NCBI GenBank assembly: GCA_945876565.1
Contig: CAMCOS010000007.1
Location: forward strand, 39,894 to 103,893
DNA length: 64,000 nucleotides
Origin: Lautropia mirabilis
GTDB lineage: Bacteria > Pseudomonadota > Gammaproteobacteria > Burkholderiales > Burkholderiaceae_B
Direction of reading: 5' to 3'
The notes beneath the pieces were generated by a model. The model was not told the DNA's origin. It searched no databases and was given only the letters and a program-made list of their open reading frames with translations. Made by a program: the position numbers and the translations under genes. This document shows, one piece after another, positions 35,955 through 45,382 of this stretch (its first letter is position 1; every line of letters begins with the position of its first letter).

Positions 35955-37475
35955 TCAGGCTGGCACAACCGGGATGCCAGCAATGCGTGCTGACCACTCC
36001 TTAGGACCCGTCTGGTGTACTGAGGTTCCCCGTGCATCGACTGCCACTGTCACTGGCATGTCGACCACATCGAACTCGTAAATCGCTTCCATGCCAAGGT
36101 CTTCGAAGGCCAGGACTTTTGCGCCACGAATGGCTTTGGAAACCAAGTAGGCTGCGCCACCCACGGCCATCAGGTAGGCTGACTGGTGCTCGAGGATGGA
36201 GTTAATGGCAACTGGACCACGCTCGGCCTTGCCCACCATCGCGATCAAGCCCGTTTGCGAGAGCATCATGTCGGTGAACTTGTCCATGCGGGTTGATGTG
36301 GTCGGGCCGGCTGGGCCAACCACCTCGTCACGAACTGGATCCACCGGGCCAACGTAATAAATCACTCGGTTGGTGAAATCAACTGGCAAAGGCTCGCCTT
36401 TAGCCAACATGTCCTGGATACGCTGATGTGCCGCATCCCGCCCGGTGAGCATCTTGCCTGACAACAAAAGGGTCTGACCAGGCTGCCAGCTTGCGACCTC
36501 TTCTTTGGTGAGCTTGTTCAGGTCGACCTGCTTGGAAGCCTTGTAGTCGGGCGCCCATTTGACGTCCGGCCAGTCTGATAGCGATGGGCGCTTTAACTGC
36601 GCTGGCCCAGTCCCATCGAGGACGAAGTGGGCATGGCGGGTGGCCGCACAATTCGGAATCATGGCCACTGGCTTGGAAGCTGCATGAGTGGGAAAGGTTT
36701 TGATTTTGACATCAAGCACCGTGGTCAAGCCGCCCAAACCCTGAGCGCCAATGCCCAATGCGTTCACCTTTTCATAGAGCTCAATGCGGAGCTCTTCGCG
36801 TTTGTTGCTTGGACCACGCTCAAGCAGCTCGTGCATGTCGAGGTCTTCCATCAAAGACTGCTTGGCCATCAACACGGCTTTTTCAGCAGTGCCCCCCACG
36901 CCGATGCCCAGCATGCCGGGTGGGCACCAACCAGCGCCCATGGTGGGCACGGTTTTGAGCACCCAGTCCACCAGCGAATCACTCGGGTTTAGCATCACGA
37001 ACTTCGACTTGTTCTCTGAGCCACCGCCTTTGGCAGCCACTTGCACATCCACTGTGTTGCCCGGCACAAGCTCGACCGAAACAATACAGGGGGTGTTGTC
37101 GCGGGTGTTCTTGCGCGCAAACAATGGATCGTCAAGCACGGACGCACGCAACGGGTTATCCGGATTCAGATAGCCGCGGCGCACACCTTCATCGCAAAGC
37201 TCCTGCAAACCTAGCTTGGTATCAAACCGCACATCCATGCCAACCTTCAAAAACACATTCACAATGCCCGTGTCCTGACAGATTGGCCGCCGCCCTTCGG
37301 CACAAAGCTTGGAGTTCGTCAAAATCTGCGCCATGGCATCTTTGGCGGCTAGACTTTGCTCGCGCTCATAGGCACGCGCCAGATGGGCAATGTAGTCAGC
37401 CGGGTGGTAGTAGCTGATGAACTGCACGGCATCAGCGATCGATTCAATCAGGTCTTCTTCCTTGATGACGGTCAT
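35955..37475 (-). CDS. fumA: fumarate hydratase, class I (iron-sulfur)
   Basis: [4Fe-4S] hydratase converting fumarate and malate in the TCA cycle, 506 residues with alpha and beta regions fused. Seen: cluster cysteines in ICQDTG (about Cys66), WCPPGMLGIGVGG and IPNCAATRH; KGGGSENKSKF; and the C-terminal beta part with LLSGKMLTGRDAAHQRI, YYVGPVDP, GPAGPTTSTRMD and GGAAYLVSKAI. It is near the acyl-CoA block but on its own transcript. It may simply be the housekeeping fumarase, although enzymes of this family can also hydrate mesaconate. The ATG start has no strong ribosome-binding site. Confidence 0.94.
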   Translation of the reverse strand: MTVIKEEDLIESIADAVQFISYYHPADYIAHLARAYEREQSLAAKDAMAQILTNSKLCAEGRRPICQDTGIVNVFLKVGMDVRFDTKLGLQELCDEGVRRGYLNPDNPLRASVLDDPLFARKNTRDNTPCIVSVELVPGNTVDVQVAAKGGGSENKSKFVMLNPSDSLVDWVLKTVPTMGAGWCPPGMLGIGVGGTAEKAVLMAKQSLMEDLDMHELLERGPSNKREELRIELYEKVNALGIGAQGLGGLTTVLDVKIKTFPTHAASKPVAMIPNCAATRHAHFVLDGTGPAQLKRPSLSDWPDVKWAPDYKASKQVDLNKLTKEEVASWQPGQTLLLSGKMLTGRDAAHQRIQDMLAKGEPLPVDFTNRVIYYVGPVDPVRDEVVGPAGPTTSTRMDKFTDMMLSQTGLIAMVGKAERGPVAINSILEHQSAYLMAVGGAAYLVSKAIRGAKVLAFEDLGMEAIYEFDVVDMPVTVAVDARGTSVHQTGPKEWSARIAGIPVVPA

Positions 37476-37552
37476 GATTTACTGTCCTCGACAAATGAAA
37501 TATTCAACAAACAAACTTTCCACGGGCGCCTCTGAAGTCGCAGCCCCGTGCT

Positions 37553-38326
37553 CTACTTACCCTGCCAGACTGGCTTGCGCTTTTCTGCAAACGCAAGTGC
37601 CCCCTCTCGGGCGTCTTCAGATTCAAGTATGGGATTTAGCAACGGGGCTTGCTTGGCAAACATCTCGTGTTGCGGCCAATCGAGCGACGCATTGATAATT
37701 TTCTTGGCAGCCTGCACGGCCAGTGGCCCGTTCTCGCTGATGCATTGGGCCAGTGCCTGCGCTGAAGCCAGCGCTTGGCCCGGTTCGGTCAGCTCATTAA
37801 CCAAGCCAAACTGGTAGGCTCGTTCAGCATCAAAGGCATCGCCCGTGAGTATCATTTCCATGGCAACCGGATGAGGCAAACGACGTGGCAGACGTAACAG
37901 ACCACCTGAGCCAGGCACCAACCCCCGTTTGACTTCAGGCAGACCGAACTTCGCATCCCTGGCCGCGACCACCATGTCACAGGCCAGCACCATCTCAAAG
38001 CCCCCCGCCAACGCAAAACCCTCGACGGCGGCGATCAGTGGCTTGGCTGGCGGCGCTTCATTCAGTCCGGCAAAGCCACGATCGCCAACCCGGGGGCGAA
38101 TGCGTGACTTGGCAAAGTCCTTTAGATCCATGCCGGCACTAAAACCTTTGCCTGCCCCAGTCAAAATACCGATGCGCAAGTTTGAATCAGCATCCAGCCG
38201 TTCAAAAGCGTGCGCAAGCTGAACCGCCGTGTCATAGTTAATAGCGTTACGCGACTCGGGTCGATTGATGATAACCACCAAAATGCCGTTGTTTTCTTCA
38301 GTCAATACCAGTTCATCTGCAGACAT
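37553..38326 (-). CDS. crotonase-family enoyl-CoA hydratase/isomerase
   Basis: Crotonase-fold enzyme, 257 residues, acting on acyl-CoA thioesters. Seen: NRPESRNAINYDTAVQL, the oxyanion-hole strand LTGAGKGFSAGMDLKDF, AVEGFALAGGFEMVLACDMVVAA, and FGLPEVKRGLVPGSGGLLRLPRRL. The positions of the two catalytic glutamates of true enoyl-CoA hydratases read as Phe-Glu-Met and Val-Pro-Gly-Ser, so only one acid is present and an isomerase or other crotonase reaction is possible. It starts divergently from glyQ and lies 77 bases upstream of fumA on the same strand. Confidence 0.88.
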   Translation of the reverse strand: MSADELVLTEENNGILVVIINRPESRNAINYDTAVQLAHAFERLDADSNLRIGILTGAGKGFSAGMDLKDFAKSRIRPRVGDRGFAGLNEAPPAKPLIAAVEGFALAGGFEMVLACDMVVAARDAKFGLPEVKRGLVPGSGGLLRLPRRLPHPVAMEMILTGDAFDAERAYQFGLVNELTEPGQALASAQALAQCISENGPLAVQAAKKIINASLDWPQHEMFAKQAPLLNPILESEDAREGALAFAEKRKPVWQGK

Positions 38327-38465
38327 GTTTGTCCCTCAGTCGCGTTTTTCATAAGCAATCTGATTCGCTGTTCTTAAAACCGTGACTCAAATCATAGGCG
38401 ATCCTGGCACCGAGCGTGTATCCGTCATCCCGCTCGCGCTAAAATGTCCGCTTAAGCGATTTTTT

Positions 38466-38487
38466 GGCGCGAGGCTTATCTTGCGCC
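38466..38487 (+). promoter_or_regulatory. leader hairpin of glyQS with upstream -10-like box
   Basis: GGCGCGAG (38466-38473) pairs with CTTGCGCC (38480-38487) around GCTTAT, an 8-bp stem with one G-U, ending 28 bases before the glyQ ATG. TAAAAT at 38440-38445 is a reasonable -10 box, with no clear -35. It does not resemble a T-box. The role is unknown. Confidence 0.3.
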
Positions 38488-38515
38488 CAAATACGACCGG
38501 ATCCAAGCCTCTCTC

Positions 38516-39442
38516 ATGCTAACTTTTCAGCAAATCATCCTGCGGCTGCAGGAATATTGGGACCAGCAAGGCTGTGCCCTCTTGCAGCCCTACGACATGG
38601 AAGTCGGTGCAGGCACCTCGCACACAGCGACATTTTTACGGGCAATCGGCCCCGAGCCGTGGCGCGCGGCCTACGTTCAGCCGTCTCGGCGCCCCAAGGA
38701 TGGGCGCTACGGCGAGAATCCCAATCGCCTGCAGCACTATTACCAATATCAAGTGGTGCTCAAACCTGCGCCACCCGACATTCTGGACCTGTATATCGGC
38801 TCCTTGAAAGCGATCGGCATCGACCCCACTGAGCACGACATCCGCTTTGTCGAGGACGATTGGGAGAACCCCACCTTGGGCGCCTGGGGCCTGGGCTGGG
38901 AAGTTTGGCTCAATGGCATGGAAGTCACGCAGTTCACCTATTTCCAGCAAGTCGGCGGCCTTGACTGCAACCCAACCACTGGCGAAATCACCTACGGGCT
39001 GGAGCGCCTGGCCATGTACCTGCAGGGCGTCCAAAGCGTGTATGACCTACTTTGGACGGATCGGGATGGCTATCGCCTCACCTACCGCGATGTGTTCCAC
39101 CAAAATGAAGTTGAGCAGTCTACTTACAACTTTGAACACGCCAATGCCACTGTGCTGTTTCAGCACTTTAATGACTACGAGGCACAAGCCCAGCACCTGA
39201 TGGAGATTCCATTGGCATTGCCAGCCTACGAAGCAACACTGAAAGCTGCTCACACCTTTAACCTGCTCGACGCACGTGGTGCGATTAGCGTGACTGAGCG
39301 CGCGGCCTACATTGGTCGCATCCGAAACCTCTCGCGTGCTGTAGCACAAGCCTATTTCGACTCGCGCCAAGCGCTTGGCTTCCCGATGTTGAACCATAGC
39401 CCAAACCATAGCCCAAACCATAACGAGGCTAAAGCCGCATGA
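38516..39442 (+). CDS. glyQ: glycyl-tRNA synthetase alpha subunit
   Basis: Catalytic class II subunit of the bacterial alpha2beta2 glycyl-tRNA synthetase, 308 residues. Seen: [19 protein letters not shown] at the start, [40 protein letters not shown] (motif 2 region with the class II Arg), [11 protein letters not shown], and [12 protein letters not shown] (motif 3). The core ends near residue 290. The last residues [16 protein letters not shown] come from a 12-bp tandem repeat (39392-39415 plus a divergent third copy) and are likely a dispensable tail. It overlaps glyS by 4 bases (ATGA). Confidence 0.97.
   Translation: MLTFQQIILRLQEYWDQQGCALLQPYDMEVGAGTSHTATFLRAIGPEPWRAAYVQPSRRPKDGRYGENPNRLQHYYQYQVVLKPAPPDILDLYIGSLKAIGIDPTEHDIRFVEDDWENPTLGAWGLGWEVWLNGMEVTQFTYFQQVGGLDCNPTTGEITYGLERLAMYLQGVQSVYDLLWTDRDGYRLTYRDVFHQNEVEQSTYNFEHANATVLFQHFNDYEAQAQHLMEIPLALPAYEATLKAAHTFNLLDARGAISVTERAAYIGRIRNLSRAVAQAYFDSRQALGFPMLNHSPNHSPNHNEAKAA
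39392..39415 (+). repeat. 12-bp tandem repeat at the 3' end of glyQ
   Basis: AACCATAGCCCA occurs at 39392-39403 and 39404-39415, and the next 12 bases (39416-39427) start with the same AACCATA. In frame the unit encodes Asn-His-Ser-Pro, so slippage would change tail length without a frameshift. Confidence 0.85.
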
Positions 39443-41574
39443 GTCACGTCCCTCTACTCGTTGAGCTTTTCACGGAAGAACTTCCCCCCAAGGCCTTACA
39501 GCGTCTCGGACGAGCCTTTGCCGATGGCATTCAGGCTGGCTTGGCTGACAAAGCGCTTTTGTCTGCCAAGAGCGTGGCGACGCCATTCGCAACACCAAGG
39601 CGTTTGGCTGTGCACATCACCGAGGTACTCGAGCAGGCCCCAGACCAAGCCTTTTCTGAAAAGCTCATGCCAGCCAAGGTTGGCCTAGACGATCAAGGCC
39701 AGCCAACGGCGGCCCTGATCAAAAAACTCGCCGCCAAAGGGCTTGAGCACTTAGGTGCTGCTGATCTCACCCAGGTTGACGATGGCAAACAGGCGTATCT
39801 GGTTGCTGAAGGTTTGGCCAGCGGCGCCCTTTTAAGCGAAGTGATTGAAGGCGTCATTGAAGCGGCACTCGCAAAACTGCCGATCCCGAAGATGATGCGC
39901 TACCAGCTCGCAGATGGCGCGACTACCGTGAGTTTTGTGCGTCCGGCCCATCGCTTGGTGATCCTGCACGGTGACAAGGTGCTGGCAGGCAGGGTGCTTG
40001 GTCTAGATTCAGGACGCAGCACCTTGGGACATCGCTTCTTAAGTGACGCCCCCATCGAGATCCAATCGGCCGACTCCTACGAAACGCAGCTCGCTAGCCA
40101 AGGCCATGTCACCGCAAGCTTTGAAGGCAGGCGATCGTTCATCGACGCGCAGCTTCGAGCGCAAGCAACTGCCTTGGGCGCCACGCTTGGCGACGATCCG
40201 GCAGTCGACGCTCTGCTTGACGAGGTAACAGCCCTGGTCGAGGCACCCGCTATTTATATGGGTGAATTTGAAGAACGGTTTCTGGCCGTGCCCGCAGAGT
40301 GCCTGATTTTGACCATGCGGCTGAACCAAAAGTACTTCCCACTGTTCGATACTGCCACTGGAAAGCTGACTCATCGGTTTTTGATTGTTAGCAACATGCC
40401 AATCGCTGACCCAAGCGCAATCATCGGCGGCAACGAGCGCGTGGTGCGTCCGCGTCTCGCGGATGCAGAGTTCTTTTTTCTGACCGACAAAAAAGAAAAG
40501 CTCATTGATCGTTTGCCAAACCTAGAGAGCATTGTCTATCACAACAAGCTTGGCACACAGCGCCAGCGCATCGAGCGCGTGAGGCAAATTGCCAACTGGT
40601 TGGCCCAAACGCTTGGTGCGGATAGCGACCTGGCTGACCGCGCTGCCTTGCTGGCTAAGGCAGACCTTACTACCCAAATGGTCGGTGAGTTCCCGGAATT
40701 GCAGGGGCTCATGGGTGGGTATTACGCGCAGGCTGATGGCGAGCCGCAGTCAGTGTGCATGGCGATTGCCAACCAGTACCGAATTCGCTGGCCGTGCGCG
40801 GTCACCACAATGGATCTGCCCGGGGTGATTCTGTTTTTGGCGGACCGCGCCGAGACCCTGATCGGCATTTGGGGGATTGGCCTGGCGCCAACTGGCGAGC
40901 GTGATCCATTTGGTCTACGACGCGCAGCGCTAGGCATGATCAGCGCGTTTGAACAATTGCGCGAGGGAGGCTACCTGCGCCTGCAAGGCACTCATGAACT
41001 CACGCTTGAGGCTTTGCTGACCAAAGCGTTCATCACGTTTGACCAAAGCTTGGCCCTTGCTAAAGACACGGTTGCTGAAGTCACTGCCTTTGTGCGCGAA
41101 CGTTATCGCAATCAATGGATTGCCCTGGCAGACCGTGAAGCAGTTGAAGCCGTGTTTGCGCTAGATGTTGCCTTGCATCAAGTAAGCGCCCGCATCGCGG
41201 CAGCTCAATCGTTCAAAGGGTCTGAAGCAGCACCCAGCCTGGCTGCTGCCAACAAGCGAATTGGCAATTTGCTTAAAAAAGCCGAAGATCTGTCGATATC
41301 GCTAAATCCTGCCGCTTTGACTGAAGCCGCTGAAATTGACCTAGCCAAGCAACTCGAGACGCTGGCACCTGTGATCGAAGCCAGCATGCAAAGCGCTCAG
41401 TACGAGCAGGCGTTAACCGCCATGGCCCAATTGCGCGCCCCGGTTGACCGTTTCTTTGATGAAGTGATGGTGATGTCAGACGATCCGGCCATTCGCGTCA
41501 ATCGACTTGCACTGCTCGCACAGTTACACCGACTCATGAACCAAGTTGCTGACATCTCCAGGCTTGCCCCGTGA
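39439..41574 (+). CDS. glyS: glycyl-tRNA synthetase beta subunit
   Basis: tRNA-binding subunit of the tetrameric glycyl-tRNA synthetase, 711 residues, slightly longer than E. coli GlyS. Seen: [19 protein letters not shown] at the N-terminus, [78 protein letters not shown] and [13 protein letters not shown]. The C-terminal anticodon-binding domain ends with [21 protein letters not shown]. The start overlaps glyQ and the end overlaps gmhB, so the three are coupled. Confidence 0.97.
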   Translation: MSHVPLLVELFTEELPPKALQRLGRAFADGIQAGLADKALLSAKSVATPFATPRRLAVHITEVLEQAPDQAFSEKLMPAKVGLDDQGQPTAALIKKLAAKGLEHLGAADLTQVDDGKQAYLVAEGLASGALLSEVIEGVIEAALAKLPIPKMMRYQLADGATTVSFVRPAHRLVILHGDKVLAGRVLGLDSGRSTLGHRFLSDAPIEIQSADSYETQLASQGHVTASFEGRRSFIDAQLRAQATALGATLGDDPAVDALLDEVTALVEAPAIYMGEFEERFLAVPAECLILTMRLNQKYFPLFDTATGKLTHRFLIVSNMPIADPSAIIGGNERVVRPRLADAEFFFLTDKKEKLIDRLPNLESIVYHNKLGTQRQRIERVRQIANWLAQTLGADSDLADRAALLAKADLTTQMVGEFPELQGLMGGYYAQADGEPQSVCMAIANQYRIRWPCAVTTMDLPGVILFLADRAETLIGIWGIGLAPTGERDPFGLRRAALGMISAFEQLREGGYLRLQGTHELTLEALLTKAFITFDQSLALAKDTVAEVTAFVRERYRNQWIALADREAVEAVFALDVALHQVSARIAAAQSFKGSEAAPSLAAANKRIGNLLKKAEDLSISLNPAALTEAAEIDLAKQLETLAPVIEASMQSAQYEQALTAMAQLRAPVDRFFDEVMVMSDDPAIRVNRLALLAQLHRLMNQVADISRLAP

Positions 41575-42119
41575 AACTGATCATCCTGGACCGCGATGGG
41601 GTGATAAACGTCGACAGTGACGAGTATGTAAAGCATCCTGACGAGTGGCATCCATTGCCAGGCAGCCTTGAGGCTATTGCGCGTATGCATCGCGCAGGCT
41701 GGAGAATCGTGGTAGCTTCCAACCAGTCTGGCTTGGCGCGTGGATATTTCGATGCGGCTGCGCTAAACGCCATGCATCTGAAATGTCGAGAACTGTTGTT
41801 GCCACTAGGCGGCGCCATCGATGCGTTTTTTGTCTGCCCTCATGGGCCAGGTGACAACTGTGACTGTCGCAAGCCAGCGCCCGGCATGTTTCACGAAATC
41901 GCCAGGCGATTTGATGTCAGCCTAGCGGGGGTACCTGCGGTTGGTGACTCTTTGCGTGACCTCCAAGCCAGCGCTGCCGCCGGTTGCACGCCATGGCTGG
42001 TGCAAACGGGTAATGGCCTAAAAACCAGGCAATCACCTGATTTGCCAACCAGCACACGCTTTGCCAAGGATCTAGCCGATGTGGCAAACCAATTGCTGGC
42101 CGAGGACTTAAATTCATGA
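41571..42119 (+). CDS. gmhB: D-glycero-beta-D-manno-heptose-1,7-bisphosphate 7-phosphatase
   Basis: HAD-III phosphatase of the ADP-heptose pathway for lipopolysaccharide core. 182 residues with a GTG start that overlaps the glyS stop (GTGA). Seen: IILDRDGVINVD with the two catalytic aspartates right at the N-terminus, VVASNQSGLARGYF (motif II), the zinc loop CPHGPGDNCDCRKP (three Cys and one His), and VGDSLRDLQASAAAG (motif IV). The zinc loop separates GmhB from other HAD phosphatases. Histidinol-phosphate phosphatase is a relative but less likely. plsC overlaps the end by 4 bases. Confidence 0.93.
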   Translation: MKLIILDRDGVINVDSDEYVKHPDEWHPLPGSLEAIARMHRAGWRIVVASNQSGLARGYFDAAALNAMHLKCRELLLPLGGAIDAFFVCPHGPGDNCDCRKPAPGMFHEIARRFDVSLAGVPAVGDSLRDLQASAAAGCTPWLVQTGNGLKTRQSPDLPTSTRFAKDLADVANQLLAEDLNS

Positions 42120-42835
42120 ATGCCATCAGGGCCAGCGCCTATTACACATTTTTGATTGTCACGGTCATTCCGTACGCCTTTGTGACGTTACTGGCTGCAC
42201 CCTTGCCTTTACATTGGCGCTACCGCATCACGACCGGCTGGCCGAGACTGGCGGTTTGGGGCGCTAAAACCATCTGTGGCCTGAAATGGCAAGTGCAAGG
42301 CGCGCAGAACCTGCCAGACGGCCCGGCCATCGTGCTCTCGAAGCACCAGTCGGCCTGGGAAACACTATTCTTAGTGAGCCATCTACCACGCGAAGTCTGT
42401 TTTGTGTATAAGCGTGAATTACACCGAATCCCGTTTTTTGGATGGGGTTTGGCGCTTTTGCGGATGATTCCGATTGACCGCTCCAAAGGAAAAGAAGCGT
42501 TTGAACAAGTCGTCCAAGTCGGGCAAAAACGCATTGATGAGGGGCGTTGGCCGCTTTTATTTCCCGAAGGTACCCGGATCGCCCCAGGCAAGATGGGTCG
42601 ATTCAAAATGGGTGGCGCATTGCTGGCGGTGCGAACCAATACGCCAATCGTACCCATCGCGCTTAATGCCGGCGATTGTTGGCCGCGCAACTCCTTTGTC
42701 AAAAAACCGGGTGTCATCACAGTACGCATTGGCGAACTGATTCATCCCGATGGGATGACGCCCGAGGAGTTAAACGACAAAGTCTACTCATGGATCGAAA
42801 CCGAGATGAAATCCATGCCAGTGGCAAGACAATGA
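42116..42835 (+). CDS. plsC: 1-acyl-sn-glycerol-3-phosphate acyltransferase
   Basis: Inner-membrane enzyme that acylates lysophosphatidic acid in phospholipid synthesis, 239 residues. Seen: a hydrophobic N-terminal segment (FLIVTVIPYAFVTLLAAPL); the acyltransferase motif I as SKHQSAWETLFL, a H(X)4E variant of H(X)4D seen in many proteobacterial PlsC-like proteins; KRELHRIPFFGWGL; IDRSKGKEAF; and FPEGTRIAPGK (motif III). The glyQS-gmhB-plsC order is common in betaproteobacteria. Whether it is the main PlsC of the cell cannot be told. Confidence 0.9.
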   Translation: MNAIRASAYYTFLIVTVIPYAFVTLLAAPLPLHWRYRITTGWPRLAVWGAKTICGLKWQVQGAQNLPDGPAIVLSKHQSAWETLFLVSHLPREVCFVYKRELHRIPFFGWGLALLRMIPIDRSKGKEAFEQVVQVGQKRIDEGRWPLLFPEGTRIAPGKMGRFKMGGALLAVRTNTPIVPIALNAGDCWPRNSFVKKPGVITVRIGELIHPDGMTPEELNDKVYSWIETEMKSMPVARQ

Positions 42836-42871
42836 TGTCAATTTGAACGCCAGCACGCTACGATTCACTAC

Positions 42872-43693
42872 ATGCAGCTCGCCTTCAACCTCAATCCAAC
42901 TCCCTCACCAGAACAGCGTTCTAGCCCAGGTGTTGGGCGTCATGAACGCGCACTGCAACATCGGGACGTTCGCTTGATATACACATTGCAGCGCTCACGC
43001 CGACGATCAATTGGCTTGACGGTCTCGGAAGAAGGTCTGAAAGTCACCGCGCCAAGTTGGGTCTCACTGCAGCAGATCGATCAGGCTGTCATCGAAAAAT
43101 TTGACTGGGTATTGAAAAAACTGCATGCCCAGCAGGCTCGTCAGCAACGTCTTCAGCAGGCAGCGTCAAACTGGCGCTCTGGCGGCGTGATGACCTACTT
43201 GGGTCGCCACGTTCAATTGCAATGCAACACCCCAGACAATCCAGCCCATCGGGGCAAACTCTGGTTTGATGGCGACCCGCAGTCCCCACAAAGCGGCGAC
43301 TGCCTCTGGATGCCGCTGCCGCCAGATAGTGACACCGAACAAGTACGTGATCTTGCGTATAGCTGGCTGCAACGTCAAGCCAAAGCGTGCTTTGGTCAGC
43401 GACTTGAGATTTTTGAGACAAATACGGGTTTGCGGCCAAGTCACTGGCGGCTGTCATCAGCGACCGGGCGCTGGGGTTCGTGCACCGCTGACGGCAAAGT
43501 GAGCCTGAACTGGCGACTGATTCACTTCGATCTTGACATCATCGACTACGTGATTGCACACGAATTGGCTCACCTCAGACAGATGAACCACAGCCCAGCC
43601 TTCTGGGCTGAGGTCAAATCGATCTGCCCCAATTACATGTCTGCCTATCAAGCACTGAAGGGACTGTCCCCAGGTGACACCCCAGCGCTATGA
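42872..43693 (+). CDS. YgjP/WLM-type zinc metallopeptidase (DUF45)
   Basis: Putative metal-dependent hydrolase, 273 residues. Seen: a long N-terminal region with YTLQRSRRRSIGLTVSEEGLKV, the typical opening beta hairpin of the family; GRWGSCTADGKVSLNWRLI; and the zinc-binding helix HELAHLRQMNHSPAFWAEV, that is HExxH with a downstream His-x-x-x-Phe-Trp. About 35 residues before the conserved part are Pro/Ser-rich and poorly conserved, and no ribosome-binding site is obvious, so the true start could be later. E. coli YgjP is reported to have UTP pyrophosphatase activity; no function is established here. It follows plsC by 36 bases. Confidence 0.85.
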   Translation: MQLAFNLNPTPSPEQRSSPGVGRHERALQHRDVRLIYTLQRSRRRSIGLTVSEEGLKVTAPSWVSLQQIDQAVIEKFDWVLKKLHAQQARQQRLQQAASNWRSGGVMTYLGRHVQLQCNTPDNPAHRGKLWFDGDPQSPQSGDCLWMPLPPDSDTEQVRDLAYSWLQRQAKACFGQRLEIFETNTGLRPSHWRLSSATGRWGSCTADGKVSLNWRLIHFDLDIIDYVIAHELAHLRQMNHSPAFWAEVKSICPNYMSAYQALKGLSPGDTPAL

Positions 43694-43725
43694 TTAACAC
43701 TTGAAATAAACGAAGGAGGACTGCC

Positions 43726-44115
43726 ATGCGAATTCTTCACACCATGCTGCGCGTGGGCAATCTCGATCGCTCGCTAGACTTCTACACCCACGTACTCGGC
43801 ATGCGTCTGTTGCGCCAGAAAGACTATCCGTCCGGTCGGTTCACGTTGGCATTTGTTGGCTACGAGGATGAAGACAAGGGCACCGTGCTTGAGCTGACCC
43901 ACAACTGGGACACCGAAGAATATGATCTTGGCAACGCCTATGGTCATATGGCGGTATCCGTGGACGATGCGGTGGCTGCCTGTGAGATGGTCCGCCAAAA
44001 AGGTGGCAAAGTCACTCGAGAAGCCGGTCCGATGAAGCACGGCGGCTCGGTGATCGCCTTTGTCGAAGATCCTGACGGCTACAAAATCGAATTCATCGAA
44101 CGCAAAGCCGCTTGA
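43726..44115 (+). CDS. gloA: lactoylglutathione lyase (glyoxalase I)
   Basis: Converts the hemithioacetal of methylglyoxal and glutathione into S-lactoylglutathione. 129 residues, the nickel-type short bacterial form. Seen: metal ligand His5 in [18 protein letters not shown], the [22 protein letters not shown] strand set, ligand Glu in [16 protein letters not shown], second His in AYGHMAVSV and second Glu in YKIEFIE. A GAAGGAGG ribosome-binding sequence precedes the ATG. Neighbours downstream are a SpmA-SpmB fusion and glycerate kinase. Confidence 0.96.
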   Translation: MRILHTMLRVGNLDRSLDFYTHVLGMRLLRQKDYPSGRFTLAFVGYEDEDKGTVLELTHNWDTEEYDLGNAYGHMAVSVDDAVAACEMVRQKGGKVTREAGPMKHGGSVIAFVEDPDGYKIEFIERKAA

Positions 44116-44138
44116 ATCAGCACTGAGACGCCAGAGCC

Positions 44139-45368
44139 ATGCTGAACACTCTCTGGCTACTTTTTTTCCTCGGCGGCATCGCTGTCGCGACCATTCAATG
44201 GCTGTGGCTCGGTGATGCCGAGGTGTTTGGTCGGATGGTCAACAGCCTCTTTGAGATGGCCAAGCTCTCGGTCAATGTCATGATCGTACTGTTTGGCACG
44301 CTCACGCTCTGGCTGGGCTTATTGCGCATCGCTGAGTTGGCTGGGCTGGTACAAACGCTTGGTCGGTGGCTCTCACCGCTATTGGCCCGCCTCATGCCGG
44401 AGGTACCGCGCGGCCACCCTGCCCTTGGGCTCATCACCATGAACTTTGCTGCCAACGGCCTTGGGCTGGACAACGCAGCCACGCCCGTTGGGCTGCGCGC
44501 CATGCGCGAGTTGCAAACACTGAACCCAAACCCAGCGGTGGCAACCAATGCACAGATTTTATTTCTGGTGCTCAACACGTCGGCATTAACGATTTTGCCG
44601 GTGACCATTTTTATGTACCGGCTGCAGCAAGGTGCAGACGACCCAACGTTGGTGTTTTTACCCATACTCTTAGCCACTGGCGCATCTACCTTGGCTGGCC
44701 TGCTGGCGGTGAGTTTCATGCAACGCCTAAAGCTTCATGACCCCGTGGTGTTGCTGTGGCTAGGCGCAACCGCCTTGCTGATCTCAAGCATCATGGCTGG
44801 CGCAGCATCACTGACGGCTGCTGCGCTGACCCAGGTCTCAAGCCTGACTGGTAACCTAGCGCTTTTAGGGGTTATTGCGCTCTTTCTCACGATCGGGGCT
44901 TGGCGCAAGGTTCCTGTCTACGAGGCCTTTATCGATGGCGCCAAACAAGGGTTTGACATCGCCAAAGACTTGCTGCCCTATCTGGTGGCCATGCTATGTG
45001 CGATTGGGGTGTTGCGCGGCTCTGGCGCGCTGGACTTCCTGCTCGATGGCGTGCGTTTACTCGTCGAGCTGGTAGGCGGCGACACCCGCTTTATTGACGG
45101 ATTGCCCACGGCGTTGATGAAACCTTTTTCTGGCAGCGGCGCACGCGCCATGATGCTGGAGACCATGCAGTTTCACGGGGTTGACAGCTTTGCCGGGCTA
45201 TTGGCAGCGACCGTTCAAGGCAGTACGGAGACGACTTTCTACGTGCTGGCGGTGTATTTTGGTGCAGTGGGCATACAGCGTGCCCGACATGCGGTTGGTT
45301 GTGCGCTGGTGGCAGATTTTGCAGGCATCACGGCTGCAATTCTGGCATGCTATGCATTCTTTGGTTAG
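44139..45368 (+). CDS. nucleoside-recognition (Gate) membrane protein, SpmA-SpmB fusion
   Basis: Polytopic inner-membrane protein, 409 residues with about 10 hydrophobic segments. The first half resembles SpmA and the second SpmB of Bacillus, each with a Gate domain. Seen: LGLITMNFAANGLGLDNAATPVGLRAM (SpmA hallmark) and NTSALTILPVTIFMYR in the first half; PYLVAMLCAIGVLRGSGAL, LMKPFSGSGARAMM and VQGSTETTFYVLAVYFGAVG in the second. In Bacillus the two proteins act in spore core dehydration, yet nothing here suggests sporulation. The real role in proteobacteria is unknown; transport of a small metabolite is a reasonable guess. glxK follows after 14 bases. Confidence 0.85.
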   Translation: MLNTLWLLFFLGGIAVATIQWLWLGDAEVFGRMVNSLFEMAKLSVNVMIVLFGTLTLWLGLLRIAELAGLVQTLGRWLSPLLARLMPEVPRGHPALGLITMNFAANGLGLDNAATPVGLRAMRELQTLNPNPAVATNAQILFLVLNTSALTILPVTIFMYRLQQGADDPTLVFLPILLATGASTLAGLLAVSFMQRLKLHDPVVLLWLGATALLISSIMAGAASLTAAALTQVSSLTGNLALLGVIALFLTIGAWRKVPVYEAFIDGAKQGFDIAKDLLPYLVAMLCAIGVLRGSGALDFLLDGVRLLVELVGGDTRFIDGLPTALMKPFSGSGARAMMLETMQFHGVDSFAGLLAATVQGSTETTFYVLAVYFGAVGIQRARHAVGCALVADFAGITAAILACYAFFG

Positions 45369-45382
45369 CCCGCAAGCCGATT

